From NCBI RefSeq assembly GCF_900106645.1, contig NZ_FNMV01000020.1:1-37906 (forward strand): a DNA stretch of 37,906 nt, written 5' to 3'. This stretch comes from Flavobacterium degerlachei (GTDB lineage Bacteria > Bacteroidota > Bacteroidia > Flavobacteriales > Flavobacteriaceae). The notes below the pieces were generated by a model. The model made no database searches and had not been told where the DNA came from. It saw nothing but the letters and a program-made list of their open reading frames with translations. This document shows, in pieces, positions 8,691 through 17,500 of the stretch (the stretch's first letter is position 1; each line of letters opens with the position of its first letter). The translations under genes were made by a program, and so were the position numbers.

Positions 8691-9938
8691 ATGAATCAGG
8701 TTAAAGTACTTTTGATAATAGGTTTTGTGTGGCCTGAGCCCAATTCATCGGCTGCTGGTGGTAGAATGATACAGTTGATCTCTTTGTTTAAAGAAGAGGG
8801 CTATAAAATCACTTTTTCTAGTCCGGCGATGGATAGTGTTTACATGGCAGATCTCCCTGCTTTGGATGTAAGCAAAAAATCGATTTTATTGAATAGTTCC
8901 AATTTTGATATTTTTATAAAGGAACTAAACCCATCTGTTGTACTGTTTGATCGTTTTATGATGGAAGAACAGTTTGGCTGGCGTGTTGCTGAAAATTGTC
9001 CTGATGCTTTTAGAATTTTAGATACAGAAGATTTGCATTGTTTACGATTAGCGCGTCAAAAAGCTTTTAAGGAAGGTCGTAAATTTGAATTAACTGATTT
9101 ATTTAAAGAAGATGTTGCCAAAAGAGAAATTGCAAGTATTTTACGTTGTGATCTTTCTTTGATGATTTCTGAATTTGAAATGAATTTATTAGAAGATGTA
9201 TTCAAAATAGACAAACGGCTATTGTATTATCTTCCTTTTTTAGTGGAGTCAATTGGGGAATTACAGCTGAATAGTTTACCAAGCTATGAGGAAAGAAAAG
9301 ATTTTGTTTTTATAGGTAATTTTCTTCACGAACCTAATTGGAATGCCGTTCAATATTTAAAGGCAATAATTTGGCCTCAAATAAAAAAAGAATTGCCAGC
9401 TGGGAATTTATATGTTTATGGTGCCTATCCATCTCAAAAAGTATTACAATTACATAATGTAAAAGAGGGATTTTTTATAATGGGTCGTGCGGATGACGCA
9501 ACTGAAGTAGTTAAAAGTGCTCGAGTTGTGTTAGCTCCTTTGCGTTTCGGGGCGGGCTTAAAGGGTAAGCTAGTCGAAGCTATGTTATGTGGTACGCCTA
9601 GTGTGACTACAAGTATCGGAGCGGAAGCTATGTTTGGCGATTTACCGTGGAATGGTATTATAGATGATAATGCTCAAATATTTGCTAAATCAGCGGTTAA
9701 ATTATATCAAAATGAAGAGCGCTGGTTAGAGGCGCAGCTGAAAGGTATTACAATTGTTAATCAACGGTTTTTAAAAGAGTTGTTTTCAGACGATTTTAAG
9801 AAAACTATAGAAAAGTTACGGACTAGTATAGTTGATCATCGGTTGATGAATTTTATGGGTGCAATGTTGCAACATCATACATTAACAAGTACAAAATACA
9901 TGTCTCGTTGGATTGAAGAAAAGAATAAAAGCAAGTAA
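8691..9938 (+). CDS. GT-B fold glycosyltransferase (family 4-like)
   Basis: Cytoplasmic glycosyltransferase of 415 residues with no signal peptide or membrane helix. The N-terminal half begins with a Rossmann strand (VKVLLIIGF) and a glycine-rich loop (SSAAGGRM), typical of GT4-like acceptor domains. The C-terminal half starts at FIGNFLHEPNW and contains FGAGLKGKLVEAMLCGTP near residues 287-304, the nucleotide-sugar-binding signature of the Glyco_trans_1 family. Donor and acceptor cannot be read from the sequence. It stands alone, between divergent miaE and a convergent terminator, with no polysaccharide-synthesis neighbours. A TTATTTTG string about 20 bases before the ATG may be a -7 box. 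A role in surface glycan or glycoprotein synthesis is a guess from family membership. Confidence 0.82.
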   Translation: MNQVKVLLIIGFVWPEPNSSAAGGRMIQLISLFKEEGYKITFSSPAMDSVYMADLPALDVSKKSILLNSSNFDIFIKELNPSVVLFDRFMMEEQFGWRVAENCPDAFRILDTEDLHCLRLARQKAFKEGRKFELTDLFKEDVAKREIASILRCDLSLMISEFEMNLLEDVFKIDKRLLYYLPFLVESIGELQLNSLPSYEERKDFVFIGNFLHEPNWNAVQYLKAIIWPQIKKELPAGNLYVYGAYPSQKVLQLHNVKEGFFIMGRADDATEVVKSARVVLAPLRFGAGLKGKLVEAMLCGTPSVTTSIGAEAMFGDLPWNGIIDDNAQIFAKSAVKLYQNEERWLEAQLKGITIVNQRFLKELFSDDFKKTIEKLRTSIVDHRLMNFMGAMLQHHTLTSTKYMSRWIEEKNKSK

Positions 9939-9956
9939 TTTAATTATGTTGAATAA

Positions 9957-9992
9957 AAAAATCCCATTTTGAAATTTCAAAATGGGATTTTT
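9957..9992. terminator. Bidirectional intrinsic terminator (perfect 18-bp palindrome)
   Basis: A perfect inverted repeat centred between 9974 and 9975 has an A-run at its left and a T-run at its right edge. It sits between the convergent glycosyltransferase (stop 9938) and pdhC (stop at 10018) and should end both transcripts. Confidence 0.85.
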
Positions 9993-10017
9993 AATATAAA
10001 AAATAGAAAGGTTTGTT

Positions 10018-11655
10018 TTATGCAAGCATTGTAACTGGGCTTTCTATAAATTGTTTTAATGTTTGTAAAAACTGTGCTCCGGTAGCTCCGTCAATTGTTC
10101 TGTGATCGCACGCTAAAGATAACATCATTGTGTTTCCTACAACGATTTGACCGTTTTTAACAACTGGTTTTTCTACAATTGCTCCAACTGAAAGGATTGC
10201 TGAGTTTGGCTGGTTAATGATCGAGTTAAATTCAGTAATACCAAACATTCCAAGATTAGAAACAGTAAAAGTACTTCCTTCCATTTCTGTAGGTAATAAT
10301 TTTTTGTTTTTAGCTCTTCCTGCAAGATCTCTTACATTTCCTCCAATTTGAGATAAACTCATTGCATCAGTGAATCGTAATACAGGAACTACTAACCCAT
10401 CCTCAACTGCAACCGCAACACCAATGTTTACGTGATGATTTATTAGGATTGAGTCTTCTCTCCATTGAGAATTGATTTTTGGATGTTTTTTCAACGCCAT
10501 TGCACAGGCTTTGATTACCATATCATTAAACGATACTTTTGTGTCTGGTACGCTGTTAATGATAGATCTTGATTTCATCGCTTCGTCCATAGTTACCTCA
10601 ATTACTAAATTGTAATGTGGTGCAGTGAATAACGACTCTGCTAAACGTTTGGCGATGATTTTTCGCATTTGCGAATTCTTGATTTCTTCAGTGAAAACTT
10701 CTCCAGCAGGAACAAATACTTTTGGAGCTGCTACTGGCTCCGCTTTTGCTGCTGTTGGTGCAGTTGCACTAGCTGCTTTTGGGGCAGCTGCAGTTGCAGG
10801 AGTGAAATTTTCAATATCGCTTTTTACAATACGTCCGTTTTCACCTGAACCTTTTACTTGAGTCAATTGAATTCCTTTGTCACTAGCGATTTTCTTTGCT
10901 AATGGGGATGCTAAAATACGTTGACCATCTGTTGATGCTTCTTGTACAATTGGTTCTGCTTTTTCAGCTGGTGTTGATTTTGCATCTTCAGTTGCAGCTT
11001 GAGGAGTACCTCCAGCTTTATAATTTTGAGCAATTCCGCTAATGTCAGTTCCTGCAGGACCTATGATTGCTAATAAGCTATCAACTGGCGCTGATTCTCC
11101 ATCTTGAATTCCGATGTACAATAAAGTTCCTTCATTGAAAGATTCGAACTCCATTGTTGCTTTATCGGTTTCGATTTCAGCAAGGATATCACCTTCAGCT
11201 ACTTTGTCTCCTACTTTTTTCAACCAACTTGCTACAGTTCCTTCTGTCATTGTATCACTAAGACGAGGCATAGTAATAACAACAACTCCTTCAGGTAGAG
11301 AGGTTGTTGCAGGCGTAGCAGTTTCTTCTTTTTTAACTTCTGTTTTTTCAGTAGTTGCCTCTTCTGCTGTTGTAGTAGTTGCTGGTTTTTCTGCCAATAG
11401 TGAAGATATGTCTTCACCTTCTTCACCTATAATTGCTAACAAAGAGTCTACTGCTGCAGTTTCACCTGCTGGTATTCCAATATATAAAAGTGTTCCTTCA
11501 TTAAAGGATTCGAATTCCATTGTTGCTTTGTCGGTTTCAATTTCAGCAAGGATATCTCCTTCGCTTATTTTGTCTCCTACGTTTTTAAGCCAAGCCGCTA
11601 CAGTTCCTTCCGTCATAGTATCGCTCAAGCGAGGCATTGTTATAATTGTTGCCAT
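10018..11655 (-). CDS. pdhC: Pyruvate dehydrogenase complex E2, dihydrolipoamide acetyltransferase
   Basis: E2 core enzyme that transfers acetyl groups from lipoamide to CoA, forming acetyl-CoA. The ATG at 11655 (MATIITMPRLSDTMTEG) gives 545 residues. A longer open frame would overlap pdhA and adds a non-homologous leader. Two lipoyl domains (about 1-80 and 123-202) carry lipoyl lysines K43 and K165 in ETDKATMEFES. A Thr/Ala/Glu-rich linker follows each. The E1/E3-binding domain is about 246-283 (ILASPLAKKIASDKGI). The catalytic domain runs from about 320 to the end, with DHRTIDG (H518, D522) as the active-site signature. It starts 7 bp after pdhA, clearly an operon. E1 beta and E3 genes are not in the window. 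Confidence 0.95.
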   Translation of the reverse strand: MATIITMPRLSDTMTEGTVAAWLKNVGDKISEGDILAEIETDKATMEFESFNEGTLLYIGIPAGETAAVDSLLAIIGEEGEDISSLLAEKPATTTTAEEATTEKTEVKKEETATPATTSLPEGVVVITMPRLSDTMTEGTVASWLKKVGDKVAEGDILAEIETDKATMEFESFNEGTLLYIGIQDGESAPVDSLLAIIGPAGTDISGIAQNYKAGGTPQAATEDAKSTPAEKAEPIVQEASTDGQRILASPLAKKIASDKGIQLTQVKGSGENGRIVKSDIENFTPATAAAPKAASATAPTAAKAEPVAAPKVFVPAGEVFTEEIKNSQMRKIIAKRLAESLFTAPHYNLVIEVTMDEAMKSRSIINSVPDTKVSFNDMVIKACAMALKKHPKINSQWREDSILINHHVNIGVAVAVEDGLVVPVLRFTDAMSLSQIGGNVRDLAGRAKNKKLLPTEMEGSTFTVSNLGMFGITEFNSIINQPNSAILSVGAIVEKPVVKNGQIVVGNTMMLSLACDHRTIDGATGAQFLQTLKQFIESPVTMLA

Positions 11656-11662
11656 AATTGAT

Positions 11663-12661
11663 TTATAGTTTATGAGGGATGAATGGATAGTTTTCTTGTT
11701 CGTACACCACGTCGTATAGTTGTTGCACCGGAGGATACTCAGATTCTTCAGCAAAATCTACACATTCCTGAACTAAATCTTTTACTTTTTTGTCGATGAT
11801 TTCAATTTCTTCGTCAGTAGCATATTTTTGATCCTTAATCAAATCTAAAACTTGTGTGATTGGATCAATTTTTTTGTATTCTTCAACTTCGTCTTTCGAA
11901 CGGTATAGTTGAGCATCTGACATAGAGTGTCCTCTGTAACGGTACGTTTTCATTTCAAGAAATGTTGGTCCGTCACCACGGCGAGCTCTATCGATTGCTT
12001 CTGTCATTGCTTCTGCAACTTTTACTGGATTCATTCCGTCAACAGGTCCACATGGCATTTCATATCCTAAACCTAGTTTCCAAATGTCAGTATGGTTTGC
12101 TGTTCTTTCTACAGATGTTCCCATTGCATAACCGTTATTTTCAACGATAAAAACAACAGGTAGTTTCCATAACATAGCCATGTTAAAAGCTTCGTGCAAA
12201 GATCCTTGACGAGCTGCTCCATCACCAAAGTAGGTCATTGTTACACCGCCAGTTTCAAAATATTTATCTGCAAAAGCCAGTCCAGCTCCTACAGGAATTT
12301 GTCCACCTACAATTCCATGTCCGCCATAAAAACGGTGTTCTTTTGAGAAAATATGCATTGAACCACCCATTCCTTTAGATGTTCCAGTAACCTTTCCTAA
12401 AAGTTCAGCCATTACGCGTCTTGGATCAACACCCATTCCAATTGGTTGAACGTGATTTCTGTATGCAGTAATCATTTTGTCTTTAGTCAAATCCATTGCG
12501 TGCAATGCACCTGCAAGGACAGCCTCTTGACCGTTGTATAAATGTAAAAATCCGCGGACTTTTTGTTGTATGTATAATGCTGCAAGTTTGTCTTCAAACT
12601 TTCTCCAAAGCAGCATGTCTTCATACCACTTTAAATAAACCTCTTTTGTAACTTCTTTCAT
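11663..12661 (-). CDS. pdhA: Pyruvate dehydrogenase E1 component, alpha subunit
   Basis: Thiamine-diphosphate-dependent E1 alpha subunit that decarboxylates pyruvate and, with E1 beta, acetylates the lipoyl arms of E2. It has 332 residues, the normal length for the alpha subunit of alpha2beta2 E1. The ThDP/metal-binding motif runs from GDG (146-148) to NN (175-176). The loop YRYRGHSMSDAQLYRS (about 240-255) matches the conserved E1 alpha loop. Other hallmarks are YNGQEAVLAG and GKGMGGSMH-like sequence. pdhC follows after 7 bp. A candidate -7 box and a palindrome lie about 80-97 bases upstream of the start. No pdhB adjoins it, so E1 beta must be encoded elsewhere. Confidence 0.95.
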   Translation of the reverse strand: MKEVTKEVYLKWYEDMLLWRKFEDKLAALYIQQKVRGFLHLYNGQEAVLAGALHAMDLTKDKMITAYRNHVQPIGMGVDPRRVMAELLGKVTGTSKGMGGSMHIFSKEHRFYGGHGIVGGQIPVGAGLAFADKYFETGGVTMTYFGDGAARQGSLHEAFNMAMLWKLPVVFIVENNGYAMGTSVERTANHTDIWKLGLGYEMPCGPVDGMNPVKVAEAMTEAIDRARRGDGPTFLEMKTYRYRGHSMSDAQLYRSKDEVEEYKKIDPITQVLDLIKDQKYATDEEIEIIDKKVKDLVQECVDFAEESEYPPVQQLYDVVYEQENYPFIPHKL

Positions 12662-12739
12662 CTCAATTGTTCTTTTGCTAAAGTTTTTAGTGTGTTATCA
12701 ACTAGTACCTAATGACGCAAAAGAGTTTCCTTACACAAA

Positions 12740-12758
12740 TTTGCGAATCGCAAAAATA
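12740..12758 (-). promoter_or_regulatory. Candidate pdhA promoter overlapped by a palindromic operator
   Basis: Positions 12751-12758 read TATTTTTG on the minus strand, a full match to the -7 consensus TAnnTTTG. A -33-like TTTA lies 19 bases further upstream (12778-12781, consensus TTTG). Positions 12740-12754 form a 15-bp palindrome, TTTGCGA-A-TCGCAAA, overlapping the -7 box and the expected start site. This is a typical position for a repressor site, but the binding protein is unknown. Confidence 0.4.
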
Positions 12759-12806
12759 AGACATTCCAACTGAGAAGTAAAATTTAAAAGGTATTTTTTA
12801 GACTTT

Positions 12807-13289
12807 TTAAAGGAAATTTTTGTCAAACATAAATGGAAGTAAGTTTTTTAGTGACTCAGATTTATAAATGTCGCCTATTTCTCCCATAAAATATATTTCA
12901 ATAGGGGTGTCTTGTTTTGTTTCATACTCGGCTATTGACTGTCTGCAAGCACCGCATGGAGGAATGGGACTACTAGTTTTGTTAGTATCTGATGCCGCCG
13001 TAATTGCCATTTTTAAAATTTTTGCCTCGGGATAGATAGCTCCTGCGTGAAAGATAGCGACACGTTCAGCGCAAAGTCCAGATGGGTAGGCTGCATTTTC
13101 TTGGTTTGAACCTAAGACAATCTTACCGTTGTCTAAGAGGATGGCGGTACCCACACGAAATTTAGAATAAGGTGCATAGGCATTTTTTCTGACAGCAATA
13201 GCTTGTTCCATTAGGCTTTGAATGTCGTTTGGTAATTCGTTAACTGCTGTGTAAGCAGTGAAATTAGTAGTGATTGATATTTCTTTCAT
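12807..13289 (-). CDS. cdd: Cytidine deaminase
   Basis: Zinc-dependent cytidine/deoxycytidine deaminase of pyrimidine salvage (cytidine to uridine plus ammonia), cytosolic. Started at 13289 (MKEISITTNF) it has 160 residues, the size of the homotetrameric class with a short N-terminal extension. Zinc ligands are C73 in the CAE motif, with catalytic E75, and C112 and C115 in PCGACR. The N-terminal YAPYSKFRVG and ENAAYPSGLCAER are family signatures. An upstream in-frame ATG at 13322 would add eleven residues encoded by a terminator hairpin (FGFFFPKKI), so I reject it. It lies between porV and pdhA on the same strand. The terminator upstream and the 145-bp gap downstream suggest it is its own unit. 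Confidence 0.94.
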   Translation of the reverse strand: MKEISITTNFTAYTAVNELPNDIQSLMEQAIAVRKNAYAPYSKFRVGTAILLDNGKIVLGSNQENAAYPSGLCAERVAIFHAGAIYPEAKILKMAITAASDTNKTSSPIPPCGACRQSIAEYETKQDTPIEIYFMGEIGDIYKSESLKNLLPFMFDKNFL

Positions 13290-13305
13290 TATTTTTTTTG
13301 GGAAA

Positions 13306-13343
13306 AAAAATCCAAATTTCAATAGGTTGAAATTTGGATTTTT
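13306..13343 (-). terminator. Intrinsic terminator after porU-porV
   Basis: A 17-bp inverted repeat (AAATCCAAATTTCAA with its complement, loop of four bases) is followed, on the minus strand, by a run of T. It lies 21 bp beyond the porV stop and ends 16 bp before the cdd start, so it should separate porUV transcription from cdd. Confidence 0.8.
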
Positions 13344-13363
13344 ATATTAAACGTTATTTATAA

Positions 13364-14560
13364 CTAGTATTCGTCGTATTTGTCGCCAAAGTTAAAGGTT
13401 AAAGAGAAACGTAATGTGTTTTCTAAAGGGTTTTTTACTTTTGACGCTGAAAATAAATAGGATAAATCCACTTTTACTACATTGTATTTAAAACCAGCAC
13501 CAAGAGAGAAGAATTTCCGAGCTCCTTTTGTGTCACTTTCGTTAAAATAACCCAAACGCATAGCGAATGAATCTTGATAGCTATATTCGGCGCCCAATGC
13601 ATAGGTGAATTCTTTAAGCTCTTCGCTGAAACCGTCAGGGGCATCTCCAAATGACTTGAAAATTCCTGAAGCCCATCCTATAGTACGATATTGATTATTT
13701 GCCTCTGTATAGTCGGCATTGTCTACCGTTCCGTCGCCATTCATGTCAACACCATCATAGGTGTCGCCGTTATAGGAAACCTGTGGTGTAGGTACTAATA
13801 GTTTGTTTAACTCAAGGTTTACAGCTACTTTATTATAATCGTCGAGTATGAAGTCAAATCCTGTTCCTATTTTTAAATTTGCAGGCAAAAAGTTTGTACT
13901 AAATTCATCGTTATCATAGCTTATTTTTGGGCCTAAATTCTGAATGTTAAATCCAGCTCTCCATCTTCCATTAAATTCGCTGTATGCCATTTCTTCTGAC
14001 TGGTAAAAACCTGCGACATCTATAGCGAATGAATTTGCTGCAGAAGCATCGCCATTATCTGTAACGACTTTTAAGTTGGAATGTATATATCTTCCAGCAA
14101 CTGCCATTGAAAATCTTTCGCTTAGTTTTAATGAATAAGAACCGTCTAATGCAAACTCGTTTGGCGAGACTGTACGAAAATCTTCATTTGGGTCACCTGT
14201 TTGACGTAATTCAATTCCGCCAAAACCAAAATAACGCAGACTAGTTGCAAAAGCACTTCGTTCGCTTATTTTGTTGTAATATGTAATTTGTCCTAATGAA
14301 ATGTCGTTTGCTAGATCTACCAGATATGGAGTGTAACTTATTGAAAAACCTTGTTTGTCGATTGCAAAGGCATATTTGGCAGGGTTCCATTGTTGTGAAA
14401 AAACATCGCTTGAAGTCGCGACACCTATATCAGCCATACCCGCAGCTCTTGCATCAGCAGAAACTGACAAAAAGGGAACTGCTGTGGTTATAACTCTATC
14501 TTGAGCATTCGCAAAAGAAAAGCCAAGTAGGTAAACTGTAAAGAGTATTAATTGTCTCAT
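13364..14560 (-). CDS. porV: T9SS outer-membrane shuttle protein PorV
   Basis: Outer-membrane FadL-like beta-barrel protein of 398 residues. PorV carries T9SS cargo from the secretion pore to the sortase PorU. The signal peptide (MRQLILFTVYLLGFSFANAQ) is followed by the family-typical VPFLSVSADARAAGMADIGVA and QQWNPAKYAF. An insertion with a dockerin-like D-x-N-x-D-G string (DMNGDGTVDNADYTEANN) lies near residues 270-290 and probably forms an extracellular loop. Strands near the end finish in LRFSLTFNFGDKYDEY. It follows porU by 39 bp on the same strand, the conserved Flavobacterium arrangement, and a terminator follows it. Confidence 0.94.
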   Translation of the reverse strand: MRQLILFTVYLLGFSFANAQDRVITTAVPFLSVSADARAAGMADIGVATSSDVFSQQWNPAKYAFAIDKQGFSISYTPYLVDLANDISLGQITYYNKISERSAFATSLRYFGFGGIELRQTGDPNEDFRTVSPNEFALDGSYSLKLSERFSMAVAGRYIHSNLKVVTDNGDASAANSFAIDVAGFYQSEEMAYSEFNGRWRAGFNIQNLGPKISYDNDEFSTNFLPANLKIGTGFDFILDDYNKVAVNLELNKLLVPTPQVSYNGDTYDGVDMNGDGTVDNADYTEANNQYRTIGWASGIFKSFGDAPDGFSEELKEFTYALGAEYSYQDSFAMRLGYFNESDTKGARKFFSLGAGFKYNVVKVDLSYLFSASKVKNPLENTLRFSLTFNFGDKYDEY

Positions 14561-14599
14561 TTTATTATTAAAAATTGATTAAACAAATATAGTATTTTA

Positions 14600-17500
14600 T
14601 TAAAGTATCACAAGTTTTTCAATCTTTTCAGCTTTATTATTTGTTAGGGTTGATTTGACCGTTAGTTTATATATATAAACGCCTTTCCCTATTTTATTTC
14701 CAAAATCATCTCTACCATCCCAGCTTATTTCTTTTGATAAAAACCCTTCGGTTGATATGATTTGGTTTTTTGTCCAAACCACTTTTCCTGTGATAGTGAT
14801 TACTTGAACCTGAACTATCAAAGGCTCGTATGGTCTATTATGTGTAAACCAAAACTGAGTGTAATTGACAAATGGATTGGGATAGTTTAATACATGAGTC
14901 AAAGTTATTGTTTCATCTCCCATCACTACAAACTGAATTTCAGTGGTAATTGGGTTATTATAAACGTCCCATGCTTTAAAGCTGATGGTGTGTAATCCGT
15001 TGGCTAAATTTCGTAATGGAAATCGGAGGCTGCCGCTTGTGTAATCGTCCAAATTAGTTTGGTAATAGTCGTTTAATAAGTACGGATTACTCACGTCGCC
15101 ATCTAGAATAGCTACAATATCATGCCCAATTCCACTAGCCGTATTTATTCCATTTTCGTCTTCAAGAAATGCTAATAAAAAGGGTGATGTATTTGTTATA
15201 CCGCCCGAAACAAAAGTCTCATCATTCATATATAACTTTACTTTTGGGCTAATATTGTCTTGAGCTGCATTTTCATTGATTCCCCCTATTTTTATTTTTG
15301 TATCATAACCAGTCTGATTTTCAAGAAGTAGATTTTTTTTAGCAAAAAAACTTATTTTTCCATTGGCTACAGGAATACGGATATCTCTCGGGACTACAAA
15401 ACTAAATTCAAATTTTCCATTTGTAACAGTAGCATTTCCTCTGAAGATGGTTTCGCCTAAAGTATTGAAGTTTATTGACGGACTATTTCCGTCATTATTA
15501 TATGTCGTCCTTGGGATAGTCTTGTCAAAAATAGTAGTTGAGATCTCTCCGTTATAACTAGAAAGGATATTTGCATTTTCGTCAGTAATCTCTCCTGTCA
15601 ATTTTATGTGTGCCAATGATTTAAAATCGTCAATAGTCTGCGCTACTGGAATGTCATTGACTTTTGTGAGACGTATATTAGGTTTGGGTATAGCTAGAAA
15701 TAAGGCAGGGTCTCCAATATAAAAAACGACATTAGTTGAAGAATTAGGATTGCGGTTTTTAGCTATTCGTAAGGTTTCAGCAATTGATGAATATTGGTTT
15801 GAACCAAAAGACAATAAATTTTCCGATAAAGTGTCATTGAAATTCTCGGCACTAAATTGACCAATTGCTCTAATGGTTGTGATCATCGCGATAGCACCGC
15901 CTTTAGGATTCCAGTAGGTGTATTCGCCGGCAGTAGGCCTGCTGGGATTGTCAAAACGGGAGAATTCACAGGTGATGGTGATGAATAGAGGGTACTTGTA
16001 TTGGTTGCTCAAGCTTTGTCCGTCCGATTTTTCCCAAATACGCTCTGATGATAATCCGTCTTCACCACCGTGACCAAGGTAATTGAAGACTAATGCTCCT
16101 TTTTCGAAAGCATTAAATAAATCTGTTCGAGCCTTTGGGTACCTGAAACCTCCCGCTGATGCTTCCTGAATATAGGAGTCTAGTATGATTTTGTTGATAT
16201 TAAAAAAGGGTTTTTCAGTTGTGATTTTGTCAGCCAGAATGTTTTGCCTGTTTTGTAGACTTGCATCAGAGACTATGTCAGAATCATCACTAATAAGTAC
16301 AAAATTGTTTCTCCAGCTGCCGTATGATTTTATATCATGGTATTCAACGACTTTATTTACCATTTCTTCGGCCTGTTTAGAATCAGTTACCAGCATTCTT
16401 CCTACTGCGATATCGATGCCTCCAAAAAATGAAATTATATTTCCTTCATTACTGTCCATTAAGGCATAAAAATCATCAGAAGCAAAGGAAGGTTCTCCTG
16501 ACGAGTTGCTGTTTAAAGCGTGATAAATGGGGACGATATTTGTGTTGTTGGTTGTTATGTTTTTATAATCATAAGATGCATCGCCAAAAAGGTTTACATA
16601 TTTTATTCTGTTTTCCGAAGATGAGGCATTTTCATAAATGTATTTAATGCAATTTCTTATAGCGGCTATGTCTTGTTTTCCAGAAGAGAATTCTTGGTAA
16701 ATAGATTCAGTAGTGATGACTTTAACGTTCAGTTTGGAATAGGAACGATGAAAATCAGCTAATTTTTCAGCTTGAATAAGTAATGAGTTGGGAGTAATGA
16801 TGGCGTAGTCAATGTCTTGGAAATCCCCTTTGTTATTGTTGAAAATTGTGCCTTTTATATTTTGGTTTGTAACTTTAGGGCTGTTGTCTATTAAAGGTAC
16901 AAAGTAATCCGTGGCATCTAAAGCAATGTATTTTCGAAGTTCTCCTAAATTTGCTTTAAAGGAGAAGGAGGCTAGGCTAGGGTTTTCGATTTTTGTGATA
17001 TTGTATAAGTCGGTAACGTCCCAAACCTGCGAAATTCCATTAGCATTAGATAAGGTGTAGTTGACAATTCCTAAGTTGGAATTAGATAAGTCGTATTGAA
17101 AAGGGAATTGTTTTCCATAACCTACGAGTTTCCTTTTGGCAACGAGTCGGATGTTATCCAGAAAACCTTTCGAACCAGGTACGCCATTATTATTGTAAGT
17201 TAATTTTATTTTTACATTTTCGGAAGCAGTTAAAGTAGTGTTGGTAGCTAAATTTCTGACGTTGAATTCCGTGTCTGAATTTGCATTGATTGCAGGGAAT
17301 GAAATTTGCCCAATAGCTTGTCCGTTTGAGCTCACTTGAAAAGAAGTGGGAGTATATGCTGCGGAAGCCACTGTTGCCATTATTTTTATTGGCGTACTTG
17401 AGTCAATGTTGGGAAAGTTGAAATCAAACTCTTGCTCTTGTTTAATGTCAAATGACTCGCCAAACCACTGTCGTCCAAGATGTGCAATGTTAGTTAAGTC

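Noticed and set aside
11114..11668. Long plus-strand open frame opposite the lipoyl domains of pdhC
   Set aside because: It is antisense to conserved lipoyl-domain coding sequence; its repeats and Ser/Val-rich product only mirror the two lipoyl domains.
11656..11754. Longer N-terminus for pdhC
   Set aside because: It would overlap the end of pdhA by over 90 bp, and E2 proteins start at the first lipoyl domain as found from 11655.
13290..13322. Longer N-terminus for cytidine deaminase
   Set aside because: The added codons lie in the porV terminator hairpin and give a low-complexity Phe/Lys leader not typical of the family.
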